A program made the translations under genes and the position numbers. Shown piece after piece: positions 9,630-20,099 of a stretch of DNA of 64,000 nt (positions within the stretch are counted from its first letter, which is position 1; every line of letters begins with the position of its first letter). The stretch is from Polaribacter sejongensis (lineage in GTDB: Bacteria > Bacteroidota > Bacteroidia > Flavobacteriales > Flavobacteriaceae), in the NCBI RefSeq assembly GCF_038024065.1, contig NZ_CP150667.1, positions 992,001-1,056,000 on the forward strand, read 5' to 3'. The notes below the pieces were generated by a model. The model was not told the DNA's origin, did no database searches, and saw nothing but the letters and a program-made list of their open reading frames with translations.

Positions 9630-10739
9630 ATGAATAATTTTGATATTGTTATTGTTGGTGGTGGTACTGCAGGTTTAATACTTGCAAGAGAACTAGGTAG
9701 TTTTAAACAAAAAACACTTATTTTAGATAGAAAGGATAATTTATTAGAGTTTTCTTTTAACACACTTGGTAGTTTTATAAATTTAGAAGATTTCAATCTA
9801 TCAAAAAAAGTTATTGCACAAGAAATAGATACACTCGTTTTTCAATCTAAAAGAGTAAAAAGAGAAATAGGAAACCTAAATATGTACGTTTTAGACAAAA
9901 AGAAACTACATGAAGAACTTATCAATTCTCTAGACCAAAACTACGTAACCATAAAAACGGAAGTTCATATAAAAGATGTTTTAAAAGATGAAGCTGGTCT
10001 TTTTACTGGCGTTACTGATAAAAACGAAAACAACTATTTTGGAAAAATTATTGTTGATGCATCTGGTACCAATGGAGTTATTAGTAAAAAAATAGGCTTA
10101 AGAGAAAAAAAAGGGCAACTAGCAACTGGTGTTGAGTATAATGTGGAATATTTAGGCGAACCAAACAAAATGTATCTTTTAAGTGGTAAAGATTATCAAG
10201 GTGGTTATGGGTGGATTTTTCCTTTAAAAAATAAAAGAGCAATCATAGGATTTGGTACTTTTAACGAAGCCATTATTAAAAATTTAAAACCTAGATTAAA
10301 TGAGGTTTTAAAACTACCATTAATTAAAAAATTAGTTAAAAAAGATAATGATAAGGTAGAAGGTGGTAGCGTACCAATTACTCCCGTCTTAGAAAAATTT
10401 GTAATTAATAACTTAGTTTGTGTTGGAGATTGTGTTTCTCAGGTAAACCCTATTGTTGGAGAAGGTTACAAGTTTATTTTTGAAGCTGCTATAATGGCTA
10501 GCAAGGCTATAGATAAGTCTTTAAAAGAAGAAAATATTGATTTTTTAAGCGAATATGAAACTGAATGGAAAAATAGGTTTTCAGCAAATTATAAGCGTTC
10601 AAAAAATGCACAAGAAAAAATATTTAAGTACTCTAATAATGATGTTGTAATGGATATAGCATTACTTTCAATGAGACTGCGTTCTAATGATAGAATTATC
10701 AAATCTGTATCAGGAGAATATGGACTTGAAAAGAGTTAA
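9630..10739 (+). CDS. FAD-dependent oxidoreductase of the geranylgeranyl reductase / lycopene cyclase type
   Basis: A 369-residue flavoprotein. The N-terminal IVIVGGGTAGLILAREL (about 6-22) is the Rossmann dinucleotide-binding GxGxxG motif, with the acidic strand end LILDR after it. GYGWIFPLKNKRAIIGFG and VCVGDCVSQVNPIVGEGYKF (the second FAD-binding GD motif) place it in the geranylgeranyl reductase/halogenase-like superfamily. Such enzymes reduce or cyclise isoprenoids or aromatic substrates. It stands alone, with no carotenoid or quinone gene next to it, so the substrate is unknown. Confidence 0.78.
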   Translation: MNNFDIVIVGGGTAGLILARELGSFKQKTLILDRKDNLLEFSFNTLGSFINLEDFNLSKKVIAQEIDTLVFQSKRVKREIGNLNMYVLDKKKLHEELINSLDQNYVTIKTEVHIKDVLKDEAGLFTGVTDKNENNYFGKIIVDASGTNGVISKKIGLREKKGQLATGVEYNVEYLGEPNKMYLLSGKDYQGGYGWIFPLKNKRAIIGFGTFNEAIIKNLKPRLNEVLKLPLIKKLVKKDNDKVEGGSVPITPVLEKFVINNLVCVGDCVSQVNPIVGEGYKFIFEAAIMASKAIDKSLKEENIDFLSEYETEWKNRFSANYKRSKNAQEKIFKYSNNDVVMDIALLSMRLRSNDRIIKSVSGEYGLEKS

Positions 10740-10923
10740 TTTTTTCAAAGAAAGATAAAAAGTAATTATAGCCCATAAAAACACAGCAATCTCTCTTAGA
10801 AAAAACACTATTATATTTTTAATTTTATGTAATTTTGAATTTATTGTCACTTTTAAATCTTAATAGGATAGAAAAAAACATTTTTCTTATCATTAAAACG
10901 ACAAGCACTTAAAAATTAAATTT

Positions 10924-13368
10924 TTGCTACATTTTATAGACGTCATACTACCCATTCCTATCCAGAAAACTTTTACGTATTCTGTTACAGAAGAAGAAGC
11001 TAACTTTCTAAAAAAAGGAATGCGTGTTGCTGTTTCTTTTGGTAAATCTAAGATGTATTCTGCCTTGGTTTTAAACATCCATCAAACAAAACCAGTTTTG
11101 TACGAAGCCAAAGATATTCATCAGATTTTAGATGAAGTTCCATTGGTAAATGAATTACAACTAAAACATTGGCAATGGATTTCTAATTATTACATGTGTT
11201 CTTTAGGTGATGTCTATAGAGCTGCTTTGCCTTCTGCTTTTTTGTTAGAAAGTGAAACCATTATCAATAAAAATGAAGATTTTTCTGATGATGCTATTTT
11301 AGCCGATGATGAGTTTTTAATTTTTGAAGCTTTACAACATCAATCTCAATTAACCATTCATCAAGTAATTGCTATTTTAGGAAAGCAAAAAGTAATGCCT
11401 ATTATAAACTCTTTAATCAAAAAAGAGGCAATTATAATTAAGGAAGAAATTTACGAACAATACAAACCAAAACTAGTAAAGTACGTTCGTTTACACTCCG
11501 ATTATTCTTCGGATGATTCTTTAGGAAAACTATTAGAAGAATTATCTAGAGCAAAAAAACAACGTGAAGCGGTTTTAGGATTTTTTCAATTATCAACTTC
11601 TAAAAAACCTATAAAAGCAAAAGATCTAGAGGAAAAAGCAAGTGTTTCTGCTTCCATTTTAAAATCTTTAGTTGATAAAAATATCTTTGAATTTTACCAC
11701 ATTCAAACAGATAGAATTGAGTTTAATGGAGATACAAATGATTTAAAAGTACTGAATGAATTTCAAGAAAAAGCACTTACAGAAATCAAAGAAACCTTTA
11801 AAGAAAAAGACGTTACACTTTTACACGGAATTACAAGTTCTGGAAAAACGGAGGTCTATACAAAGTTAATTCAGGAAGTATTAGACCAAGGGAAACAAGT
11901 AGTATTCTTATTACCCGAAATTGCATTAACCACACAAATAATTACACGTTTACAGTTTTATTTTGGAGAACAAATTTCTGTTTTTCACTCTAAATATTCT
12001 ATGAATGAACGTGTAGAAGTTTGGAATAATGTTTTAGAAAACAAACCAAAAGCTCGTATTATTTTGGGTGCTCGTTCTTCAATATTTTTACCTTTTTCTA
12101 ACTTAGGTTTAATTGTGGTTGATGAAGAACACGAAACTTCTTACAAACAATTTGAACCTTCTCCAAGGTATAATGCACGAGATTGCGCTATTGTTTTAGC
12201 GAAACTTCATAATGCTAAAATCTTATTGGGTTCTGCTACTCCATCCTTAGAAACTTATTTTAATGCACAACAAAATAAATATGGTTTTGTAGCATTAAAT
12301 CGTCGTCATGGAAATGTGCAACTGCCAAAAATTGAATTGATAGACGTAAAGGAAAAGCAGCGAAAAAAGGAAATGAAAGGTCATTTTTCTGATAGATTGC
12401 TAAAACTGATTCAGGAAGCTTTAGACTTAAAAGAGCAAGTAATCTTGTTTCAAAATAGACGCGGATTTTCACCAGTTGTAGAATGTAATACTTGTGGAGT
12501 ATCACCAGAATGCCCAAATTGTGATGTCAGTTTAACCTATCATAAATTTAGGAACGAATTACGTTGCCATTATTGCAACTATCAAAGAGCCATGCCAAAT
12601 AGTTGTGGAGCTTGTGGAAGCAATACTTTAGACAATAAAGGTTTTGGTACCGAACAAATTGAACTAGAACTGACAACTTTATTTCCCGATTTTAAAATCG
12701 GAAGAATGGATTTAGACACCACTCGAGGAAAATATGGGTATCAAAAAATAATTGGAGCTTTTGAAGCGAAGGAGATAGATGTTTTAGTAGGAACACAAAT
12801 GCTTTCTAAAGGGTTAGATTTTGAAAATGTAACTTTAGTTGGAATCATAAATGCCGATTCTATGCTCAATTTTCCAGATTTTAGAGCACATGAACGTGCT
12901 TATGACATGATGGTACAAGTTTCTGGAAGAGCAGGAAGAAGCAAAAAACAAGGAAATGTAGCCATTCAAACCTACAATCCGCATCATCAAATATTACAAC
13001 AAGTTTCTACTACAAATTATGCAGAAATGTATAAAGAACAATTGCAAGAACGTTGGCAATATAAATATCCACCTTATTACAGGTTGATAAAAATCACCTT
13101 AAAACACAAAGATTATAACAAAGTTGATAGTGGTGTAAATTGGCTTTTTAAAGCTTTATCCAGTTCTTTTGGCGAGCATGTTTTAGGTCCAACAGCACCA
13201 GCCGTTTCTAGAGTTCGAAATCAATATATTAAGAACATTGTCATTAAAATTCCACCAAAACAGAATTTAGCACAAACAAAAAAACAGCTACAAAAGATTA
13301 AAGACACTTTTGAAGCTGTTAAAGATTTTAGACCAATCCGATTTATAACGGATGTGGATGCGTATTAA
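10924..13368 (+). CDS. priA: Primosomal protein N' (PriA helicase)
   Basis: An 814-residue superfamily 2 DNA helicase that reloads the replicative helicase at stalled forks. It shows the N-terminal 3'-DNA-binding domain (FIDVILPIPIQKTFTYSV), Walker A GITSSGKTE, the DEEH Walker B box in VVDEEHETSYKQ, and the zinc-binding region with eight cysteines in four CxxC-like pairs. Motif VI is seen as QVSGRAGRSKKQG. Translation starts at TTG 10924: the frame is closed by TAA at 10894 and no in-frame ATG precedes the conserved FIDVILPIP. Length is normal. Confidence 0.97.
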   Translation: MLHFIDVILPIPIQKTFTYSVTEEEANFLKKGMRVAVSFGKSKMYSALVLNIHQTKPVLYEAKDIHQILDEVPLVNELQLKHWQWISNYYMCSLGDVYRAALPSAFLLESETIINKNEDFSDDAILADDEFLIFEALQHQSQLTIHQVIAILGKQKVMPIINSLIKKEAIIIKEEIYEQYKPKLVKYVRLHSDYSSDDSLGKLLEELSRAKKQREAVLGFFQLSTSKKPIKAKDLEEKASVSASILKSLVDKNIFEFYHIQTDRIEFNGDTNDLKVLNEFQEKALTEIKETFKEKDVTLLHGITSSGKTEVYTKLIQEVLDQGKQVVFLLPEIALTTQIITRLQFYFGEQISVFHSKYSMNERVEVWNNVLENKPKARIILGARSSIFLPFSNLGLIVVDEEHETSYKQFEPSPRYNARDCAIVLAKLHNAKILLGSATPSLETYFNAQQNKYGFVALNRRHGNVQLPKIELIDVKEKQRKKEMKGHFSDRLLKLIQEALDLKEQVILFQNRRGFSPVVECNTCGVSPECPNCDVSLTYHKFRNELRCHYCNYQRAMPNSCGACGSNTLDNKGFGTEQIELELTTLFPDFKIGRMDLDTTRGKYGYQKIIGAFEAKEIDVLVGTQMLSKGLDFENVTLVGIINADSMLNFPDFRAHERAYDMMVQVSGRAGRSKKQGNVAIQTYNPHHQILQQVSTTNYAEMYKEQLQERWQYKYPPYYRLIKITLKHKDYNKVDSGVNWLFKALSSSFGEHVLGPTAPAVSRVRNQYIKNIVIKIPPKQNLAQTKKQLQKIKDTFEAVKDFRPIRFITDVDAY

Positions 13369-13427
13369 ATTAGTGCGCAGTATTCAGTCTCAGTTTACAG
13401 TTGCAATTTCTAGTTAGAAAATAACTA

Positions 13428-13462
13428 GCCTTCGCTAGCGCGAGCATACCGCTCGTGAAGGC
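13428..13462. repeat. Intergenic hairpin repeat
   Basis: GCCTTCgC...GAGC-atacc-GCTC...GAAGGC forms a GC-richer hairpin in the gap between the convergent priA and GlmU-like genes. It is flanked by CAGT-rich sequence (TCAGTCTCAGTTTACAGTT) that resembles sequence after the Fe-S oxidase gene near 25656-25683. It is probably a dispersed element and may end transcription from both sides. Confidence 0.45.
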
Positions 13463-13531
13463 AAACAAGCAATAAGTATAATTTTTCAATATAAACGAAC
13501 TACATACTGTTACTGAAAACTGTAACCTTTT

Positions 13532-14707
13532 TTAATAATTTCTATATTGTTTCGTTTCATCAAAAACGTGTTCTAGAATTCTTTTATCAATTTCTTCAAA
13601 AACCAAATCTTTACGTTTCATAACAACTTCTGCTACTTCAAAAACTTTATCAGTTTTATATTCTGTAAATCCAGAAGCTCCTCCCCAACTAAAAGACGGA
13701 ATAAAATTCCTTGGAAATCCGCTTCCAAAAATATTGGCACTTACACCAACTACGGTACCTGTATTAAACATTGTGTTGATTCCGCATTTAGAATGATCTC
13801 CCATCATTAAACCACAAAATTGTAAGCCTGTTTTTGCAAAACGACCTGTCTCATAATTCCATAATTTAACTTGGGCATAATTATTTTTAAGGTTAGAGTT
13901 ATTTGTATCTGCACCTAAATTACACCATTCTCCTATTACAGAATTCCCTAAATAACCATCGTGACCTTTGCTTGAATATGCAAATAAAACAGCGTTACTG
14001 ATTTCTCCTCCTACTTTACAATAAGGACCTAAAGTAGTAGCTCCAAATATTTTTGTTCCTAATTTTACAACAGCATTTTCACACATTGCAAAAGGACCTC
14101 TAATTGCAGAATTTTCCATTATAACAGCATCTTTACCAATATAAATTGGTCCTGTAGATGCGTTTAAAGTTGCAAAAGTAATTTCTGCGCCTTCTTCTAT
14201 AAAAATATTTTCTTTATTCAAATACCTTGTTCCTTCTGGTATTGGTTCAGACTCTCTTCCTTCTGTAATTAAATCGAAATCTTGCTGAATAGCTATGTCA
14301 TTTAAAGAAAAAATATCCCAAGTGTTTTTAACTTGTATCAAATCTTCATCAAATTCAATTTGAGTGTACTCATCAAAATTCACTTCTTCTTGTGAATCTG
14401 AAGTATAAAAAGCAATGACATCATCACCTTTAAAAATAGCTTCATTTTTTGATAAATTCTTTACTTTTTCAATCAAGTTTTCAGTCGGACAAAAAGAAGC
14501 ATTGATTAATATGTTCTCTTCCATTTCTACCATCGGATATTTTTCTTCTAAATATTCCTGTGTAATAGTCGTGGTCGTTAAACCTAAATATTTCTCCCAC
14601 TTTTCTCGAATGGTTAATATTCCTATTCTAATGTCTGCAACTGGTTTTGTATATGTAAAGGGTAATAGAGCGTTTCTAACATCTCCATCAAATAGAATAT
14701 AATTCAT
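13532..14707 (-). CDS. GlmU-like bifunctional-type nucleotidyltransferase/acetyltransferase (TIGR03991 type)
   Basis: A 391-residue protein of the alternative GlmU family of Bacteroidetes. The N-terminal half (MNYILFDGDVRNALLPFTYTKPVADIRIGILTI) is a divergent nucleotidyltransferase-like domain. The C-terminal half is a left-handed beta-helix of hexapeptide repeats (IFIEEGAEI, IYIGKDAVI, CVVKLGTKI-like turns), as in glucosamine-1-phosphate N-acetyltransferases. It is expected to help make UDP-GlcNAc for peptidoglycan. The next gene on this strand is not in a tight operon with it. Confidence 0.85.
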   Translation of the reverse strand: MNYILFDGDVRNALLPFTYTKPVADIRIGILTIREKWEKYLGLTTTTITQEYLEEKYPMVEMEENILINASFCPTENLIEKVKNLSKNEAIFKGDDVIAFYTSDSQEEVNFDEYTQIEFDEDLIQVKNTWDIFSLNDIAIQQDFDLITEGRESEPIPEGTRYLNKENIFIEEGAEITFATLNASTGPIYIGKDAVIMENSAIRGPFAMCENAVVKLGTKIFGATTLGPYCKVGGEISNAVLFAYSSKGHDGYLGNSVIGEWCNLGADTNNSNLKNNYAQVKLWNYETGRFAKTGLQFCGLMMGDHSKCGINTMFNTGTVVGVSANIFGSGFPRNFIPSFSWGGASGFTEYKTDKVFEVAEVVMKRKDLVFEEIDKRILEHVFDETKQYRNY

Positions 14708-15208
14708 TTTTTCTTTTTAAAAGTGCCACAAATTTACTTTAAAATGAGCATAAAAAATACCAATTCTATTAATTACAATTCGTTTTTATCAAGTCTTAAA
14801 TAAAACAGCACTTTTTTTATACTATTCTAAAACATTAATTCTTCTGACATTAACATATCATAAAATTTAGGTGCTGCTTTCTAATAAAAATCTATAAATT
14901 ATAGTGTATTCTAACTTCAAAATCAGTCTTGTCAGCATTATTTATTATAAATTACAATAATATGTGTTTCAAAAGTTCTTTTAAATTAGAACGACACCAC
15001 AAGTAATCATATAATTTTATACATTTAAAATAAATAATCCATAATAATTATTTAATTTCACTAAGAAATACCTAATAATATATAATAAGTACTCTTTTTT
15101 ATTTAATAGCGTAAATAAAATGATAATTTCGCTTTTTTATAAATAAAATGGGTAACAATAATATTTAAGTTATAAAAATCCTATTACTGATAAGCATAAA
15201 ACTAAATT
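14708..15208. other. 501-bp gene-free stretch
   Basis: This very AT-rich divergent region lies between the GlmU-like gene and the thioesterase gene. I see no conserved frame, hairpin terminator or RNA. A weak promoter-like TAATTTCG occurs at 15124-15131, 78 bases before the thioesterase start codon. Nothing else is supported. Confidence 0.4.
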
Positions 15209-15757
15209 ATGATTAAACAATTTAAACATATTAAGGAATCACAAGTAAAAATTATGGAGTTGATGAAACCATCGAACTCTAATTTTAGCGGTAAAATTCA
15301 TGGAGGTTATATTTTAAATTTGATGGATCAAATTGCATTTGCTTGTGCTTCTAAGCATTCTGGAAATTATTGTGTTACGGCTTCTGTAAATAAGGTTGAT
15401 TTTTTAAATCCTATTGAAGTTGGCGAATTAGTAACCATGAAAGCTTCTATTAATTTTACAGGTAGAACCTCTATGGTAGTTGGTTTACGTGTAGATTCTG
15501 AAAACATTAGAACTGGAGAAACAAAACATTGTAACTCTTCTTATTTTACAATGGTTGCAAAAGATGATGATGGAAAAAGTACGCCTGTTCCTGGTATTAT
15601 CTTAACAACTAAAGACGAAGTTAGACGTTTTGCAAGAAGTATTACAAGACAAAGTGAAGGAAGAAATAGAACTTCTCGTTTTCATAGTAAAGTTTTTAAA
15701 GTTGATGAATATATTCACTTACTAGAAGAAAGCAATGCTAAAATTGACTTAAAATAA
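15209..15757 (+). CDS. Acyl-CoA thioesterase, hotdog fold
   Basis: A 182-residue protein that hydrolyses acyl-CoA to free acid and CoA. Pattern: MKPSNSNFSGKIHGGYILNLMDQIAFACA near residues 17-45, where the GGYILNLMD turn enters the long hotdog helix; then TASVNKVDFLNPIEVGELV and a second strand block GRTSMVVGLRV. This is the YciA/BACH-type architecture. It is monocistronic and ends before a bidirectional terminator shared with guaB. Confidence 0.9.
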   Translation: MIKQFKHIKESQVKIMELMKPSNSNFSGKIHGGYILNLMDQIAFACASKHSGNYCVTASVNKVDFLNPIEVGELVTMKASINFTGRTSMVVGLRVDSENIRTGETKHCNSSYFTMVAKDDDGKSTPVPGIILTTKDEVRRFARSITRQSEGRNRTSRFHSKVFKVDEYIHLLEESNAKIDLK

Positions 15758-15881
15758 GATTTATAAAAGGAAATAAGACCGCTGCGCTAAAAGATACAAG
15801 AAACAAGACCTTTCCAAATACCTAGGTTTAAGCGTTAAGAAAACTATATAAAGCGTTTATAGTACTTTTTTATTACAAAAA

Positions 15882-15921
15882 TAAAAAAAACCGAGTAAAA
15901 TTAATTTTACTCGGTTTTTTT
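15882..15921. terminator. Bidirectional terminator between thioesterase and guaB
   Basis: CCGAGTAAAATTAATTTTACTCGG is a perfect palindromic hairpin (15891-15914) flanked by A8 on the left and T7 on the right, so it works for both convergent genes. Confidence 0.9.
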
Positions 15922-15939
15922 ATATCTTAAAAAGTCTAA

Positions 15940-17415
15940 TTATCTTCTACTGTAATTAGGAGATTCTTTAGTAATTGCTACATCATGCGGATGACTTTCA
16001 TTAATTCCACTTGCTGTAATTCTTACAAATCTACCAGTTTCTTTTAATGTTTCTACATCTTTTGCTCCACAATATCCCATTCCAGCTCGTAAACCTCCAA
16101 TAAATTGGTGGATACTTTCTGCAAGTTCTCCTTTATAAGGAACACGACCTACAATACCTTCTGGTACTAATTTTTTAATATCATCTTCTACATCTTGAAA
16201 GTATCTATCTTTAGAACCTTGTTTCATAGCTTCTACAGATCCCATACCTCTATAAGATTTAAATTTTCTCCCTTCGTAAATAATAGTTTCTCCTGGCGAT
16301 TCTTTTGTACCTGCTAAAAGAGAACCTAACATTACAGAATCTGCTCCAGCTGCAATTGCTTTAGGAATATCTCCTGTATAACGGATTCCTCCATCTGCAA
16401 TTACTGGAACCCCACTACCTTTAATAGCGGCTGCAACTTCTAAAACTGCAGAAAATTGAGGAAAACCAACTCCTGCAACTACTCTTGTAGTACAAATAGA
16501 ACCTGGACCAATACCTACTTTTACAGCATCTGCACCTGCTTCTACCAAATATTTAGCAGCAGCTCCTGTAGCTATATTTCCAACAACTACATCTAATTCA
16601 GGAAACTTTGCTTTTACAGCTTTTAAAACTGCAACTACTCCTTTAGTATGTCCGTGAGCTGTATCTATAATTACAGCGTCTACACCAGCATTTACTAATG
16701 CTTCTGCTCTATCTACTGCATCTCCTGTAACTCCTAATGCAGCCGCAACTCTTAATCTACCAAAAGAATCTTTATTAGCAATTGGTTTCTGAGTTACTTT
16801 GGTGATATCTCTAAAAGTAATTAATCCTTTTAATTTATAATTTTCATCAACAATTAAAAGTTTTTCTATTTTATAATTCTGAAGAATTTTTTCGGCATCA
16901 CTTAAAGAAGTTCCAACATCTGCAGTTACTAGATTTTCGCTAGTCATTACTTCTACAATTGGTCTTTGGCTATCATGCTCAAAACGTAAATCTCTATTAG
17001 TAACAATTCCTTTTAAGATGCCATTGTCATCAACAATAGGAATTCCTCCAATACCGTGTTCTTTCATGTTTGCTTTTGCTTCAGCAACCACAGCCGTTAA
17101 AGGCAAAGTAACAGGGTCTAAAATCATTCCGCTTTCGGCACGTTTTACTTTTCTAACTTCTTTAGCTTGCTGTTCTATAGACATGTTTTTATGTAAAACA
17201 CCAATACCGCCTTCTCTTGCAATGGCAATTGCCAATGCAGATTCTGTAACAGTATCCATTGCAGCAGATGCAATAGGAACGTTTATAGTAATATTTCTTG
17301 TAAATTTTGTTTGAATACTTACTTCTCTTGGAAGTACATCGGAAAAGGCTGGGACTAAAAGAACGTCGTCATATGTTAATCCTTCTCCTAAAATTTTGTT
17401 GTCGTGTGCTGTCAT
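15940..17415 (-). CDS. guaB: IMP dehydrogenase
   Basis: A 491-residue enzyme that oxidises IMP to XMP with NAD+, the committed step of GMP synthesis. It shows the N-terminal [17 protein letters not shown] strand, two CBS domains inserted around residues 95-210 ([14 protein letters not shown] and [14 protein letters not shown]), the catalytic cysteine loop [25 protein letters not shown], and the flap with [10 protein letters not shown]. Length is normal. A -7 element lies about 25 bases upstream. Confidence 0.98.
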   Translation of the reverse strand: MTAHDNKILGEGLTYDDVLLVPAFSDVLPREVSIQTKFTRNITINVPIASAAMDTVTESALAIAIAREGGIGVLHKNMSIEQQAKEVRKVKRAESGMILDPVTLPLTAVVAEAKANMKEHGIGGIPIVDDNGILKGIVTNRDLRFEHDSQRPIVEVMTSENLVTADVGTSLSDAEKILQNYKIEKLLIVDENYKLKGLITFRDITKVTQKPIANKDSFGRLRVAAALGVTGDAVDRAEALVNAGVDAVIIDTAHGHTKGVVAVLKAVKAKFPELDVVVGNIATGAAAKYLVEAGADAVKVGIGPGSICTTRVVAGVGFPQFSAVLEVAAAIKGSGVPVIADGGIRYTGDIPKAIAAGADSVMLGSLLAGTKESPGETIIYEGRKFKSYRGMGSVEAMKQGSKDRYFQDVEDDIKKLVPEGIVGRVPYKGELAESIHQFIGGLRAGMGYCGAKDVETLKETGRFVRITASGINESHPHDVAITKESPNYSRR

Positions 17416-17440
17416 GTTGCAATTAAGGTATAATTGCGTG

Positions 17441-17448
17441 CAAATTTA
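17441..17448 (-). promoter_or_regulatory. Promoter -7 element of guaB
   Basis: On the minus strand this reads TAAATTTG, an exact TAnnTTTG match followed by C, 26 bases before the guaB ATG. No good -33 TTG was seen. Confidence 0.5.
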
Positions 17449-17535
17449 CAAATTATATATGAATTTTAACGTTAAATGAATGTTAGATTTTATTAGAACT
17501 AAGCTTTTTTTTTAAACTCCCCTCTGAAATTCAGC

Positions 17536-19042
17536 TTACAAAGATTCTAAATAGGCAACTACTGCTTTTCTAATATCATAAGAAACTTCTGATTCTTTAG
17601 GTACATAAACAGAAAGCACTTCTTTATTATCGTTCGATAAAAAAGGAATGTCTAATCCTTTTAATAAATAATCAGAAAAAGCTACGGTATATGTTTTATC
17701 TATATTTAATTCTTGCTTTTTAACAAGCCACTTCTCCCCTTCTTTTTCGGCATTAAATCGTTGCAAATAAGCACCTGTGCCGGATGCTTTTAAACCATAA
17801 TCTAAAACACCTTTTAATAAACTTCCTTTAATTTCCACCTTTAAAACGGCTCCTCCATAAGGCAATACTCTAAAGATATCTACAGGTGTTATGTTTCCAG
17901 ATAATTGATCATCAATTCTTACAGAACCACCATTTACCAACGCACAATCTACCTCATCATTAAAAGAAAATGACATGGCTTTTGTAATGATTTCTCCTAA
18001 ATTGGTTTGTACACCTCTAATTTTCGAATCTCTTCCGTCTAATGGCGTTTTTGCTTCAAAAATTATTTCTTCTGGGTTAGTTATCACTTCTTTTATTTTT
18101 GAATTTAAAATGGCTTGCCATTTATTTACAATCGTTGCAACTTTTTCATCAGCTTTAATTGTTGAGTTTATTTCTTTTAATTCTGATGTTACAACAGTTT
18201 TCTTTGTTTTTTTATCATAAGAAATTCTATGAACATACACCGTTTTTGCATTTGCATCTGCTTTAGAAATTTGAACATCATCTACAAAATCATTGCTATT
18301 TGCATGCTCATGTCCGCCCATAATTAAAGGCAAACCTGGAATTATCTTTGCAATTCTTTTATCACTTTCTAAATCTAAATGAGTTAACCCAAAAACTACA
18401 TCTACCGAATCTTTTATAGCGGCATAAGAAGCTCTTGCTTTTACAAATACACTTCCATATTCTACAAAATCTTTAGGGTTAGACGGAATACAAACACTTA
18501 TAAAACCCACTTTTATTTTTGTACCATCCTCATCTACAAGTACTTTTATAAACGTTTCACCTACATGTTCTTTATGTCCGTTAACTTCTTTATAAAAAGG
18601 AATTGCTGCTTCTTTGGTTTTTAGTTTTACGTTGGCAGAAATCCAAGGGAAATTACTTTCATTTAATCTTTTTTGAAGATCTTTTAGCGGAATATCAAAC
18701 TCATGATTACCAAATGCCACTAAATCGAAATTCATAGTATTCATTACCTCTACCATTTGTTTTCCTCGTACTCTTTCTCCATTAATTTTTTATGGTACCT
18801 ATTAAAGACGGATTTAAAAAATCGCCAGCCATAAAAAGCATGGTATTTTTATTTTCTTCAAGTAGTTCTTTATGTACGGTTTCTACCCTTGCCATTCCAC
18901 CAAACTCGCCTCCTTGTATTGGTGCTATCTCATACACATCATTTAGTTGTAAAAAAGTAAAATCTATTTTACCATCTTCTTTAGAACAAGAAGATAAAAC
19001 AATAATTGATAGAAAAAAAGGAAGTAATTTGGTGAATTTCAT
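17536..19042 (-). pseudogene. 5'-nucleotidase / metallophosphatase lipoprotein, interrupted by a +1 frameshift
   Basis: Two adjoining frames encode one UshA-like protein of ~501 residues. The first (19042-18782) gives a lipoprotein signal with lipobox LSSC, LQLNDVYE, GGMARV and MAGDFLNPSLIGTIK, then stops. The second continues KINGERVRGKQMVEVMN..., with GNHEFD, GGHEHAN and the C-terminal nucleotide-binding domain with NGGSVRIDD. The frames meet at an A6 run (T6 on the plus strand, 18786-18791). With five A's the protein reads straight through as GTIKINGERVRGKQ. It would hydrolyse periplasmic or surface nucleotides. It may be a true mutation, phase variation or a sequencing error. Confidence 0.85.
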
Positions 19043-19114
19043 TATGAATAGGTTTGATAACTATATAATACGTCTGTTAATTTGAAAACGTTTACACTTT
19101 AAGCTATGATGAGA

Positions 19115-19133
19115 AGCTGAAACAAGTTCAGCT
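19115..19133. repeat. Short dispersed palindrome AGCTGAA-N5-TTCAGCT
   Basis: A 7-bp perfect inverted repeat with loop ACAAG, followed by TGACAAG. A second copy of the same design, TGCTGAA-ACAAG-TTCAGCA then TGACAAG, is at 41549-41567. Both lie in gaps between genes. Confidence 0.55.
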
Positions 19134-19155
19134 TGACAAGTTTTCACTTTACAAC

Positions 19156-20013
19156 TTAAATAAAAGTCTCTAAAGCCTTGTTATAGGCACTTTCAAAACT
19201 CATTGGTTTTAAATTAATATCTGCTTTTTGAGCTGTAAAATAACTCAATAATTTTTCTGTTGGCATGTTCCCTGTTAATTCATCTTTTGCCATTGGACAA
19301 CCTCCATAACCTTTAATCGCTCCATCAAATCGATTGCATCCCGCTTTAAAAGCGGCATCTACTTTTTCGTGCCATTTGTCTGGTGTTGTATGTAAATGTG
19401 CGCCAAATTCTATAGATGGATATTGCGGAATTAAATTAGAAAATAAATATGAAATCACATCTGGTGTAGAACTTCCTACAGTGTCCGAAAGGGATAAAAT
19501 CTTTACGCCCATTTTAGATAATTTTTCGGTCCACTCGCCTACTATTTCTACATTCCAAGGATCACCATAAGGATTACCAAAGCCCATCGATAAATAAGCA
19601 ACTACTTCTTTATTAGTCTTGTCTGCAATGTTTAAAATTTCTTCTAACGTTTCTATAGATTCTTGTATGGTTTTATGCGTATTACGCATTTGAAAGTTTT
19701 CTGAAATAGAAAAAGGATATCCTAAATAATCAATTTCTTCAAATACAGAAGCATCATTAGCGCCCCTTACATTGGCAATAATAGCCAACAATTTACTTTG
19801 AGTTCTAGACAAATCTAATTTAGATAAAACAGCTGCAGTATCTCGCATTTGCGGAATTGCTTTTGGTGAAACAAAGCTGCCAAAATCAATGGTATCAAAA
19901 CCCACTTTTAATAATGAGTTTATATACAATGCTTTTTGTTCTGTAGAAATAAAATGGCTCTTTATTCCTTGCATCGCGTCACGCGGACATTCTATGATTT
20001 TTACTTTTTTCAT
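19156..20013 (-). CDS. Hydroxymethylglutaryl-CoA lyase
   Basis: A 285-residue TIM-barrel enzyme of the HMGL-like/DRE-TIM family that cleaves HMG-CoA to acetoacetate and acetyl-CoA in leucine breakdown. It shows the N-terminal ECPRDAMQG metal-site segment, IDFGSFVSPKAIPQMRDT, AYLSMGFGNPYGDPW, LSDTVGSSTP, the metal-binding FGAHLHTTPD, and the catalytic-cysteine loop GAIKGYGGCPMAKDELTGN. The ATG at 20013 is used; a TTG nine bases upstream is less likely. It is divergent from the MFS gene. Confidence 0.93.
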   Translation of the reverse strand: MKKVKIIECPRDAMQGIKSHFISTEQKALYINSLLKVGFDTIDFGSFVSPKAIPQMRDTAAVLSKLDLSRTQSKLLAIIANVRGANDASVFEEIDYLGYPFSISENFQMRNTHKTIQESIETLEEILNIADKTNKEVVAYLSMGFGNPYGDPWNVEIVGEWTEKLSKMGVKILSLSDTVGSSTPDVISYLFSNLIPQYPSIEFGAHLHTTPDKWHEKVDAAFKAGCNRFDGAIKGYGGCPMAKDELTGNMPTEKLLSYFTAQKADINLKPMSFESAYNKALETFI

Positions 20014-20060
20014 CAATATCAAAGATAGATATTCTATTGAAGTGGCAAAACATTTTTTAA

Positions 20061-20090
20061 TTGATTATTGCATGCTTTTTGGTACTTTCG
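20061..20090 (+). promoter_or_regulatory. Bacteroidetes-type promoter of the MFS gene
   Basis: TTG-N19-TACTTTCG, close to the consensus TTG-N19-TAnnTTTG, with the same spacing as the ndk promoter. The -7 element ends 9 bases before the ATG at 20100, so the message would have almost no leader. Confidence 0.55.
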
Positions 20091-20099
20091 CCTTTATAT

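Noticed and set aside
14708..15208. Hidden gene or RNA in the 501-bp gap
   Set aside because: No frame, hairpin or conserved-looking motif beyond a weak TAATTTCG could be supported.
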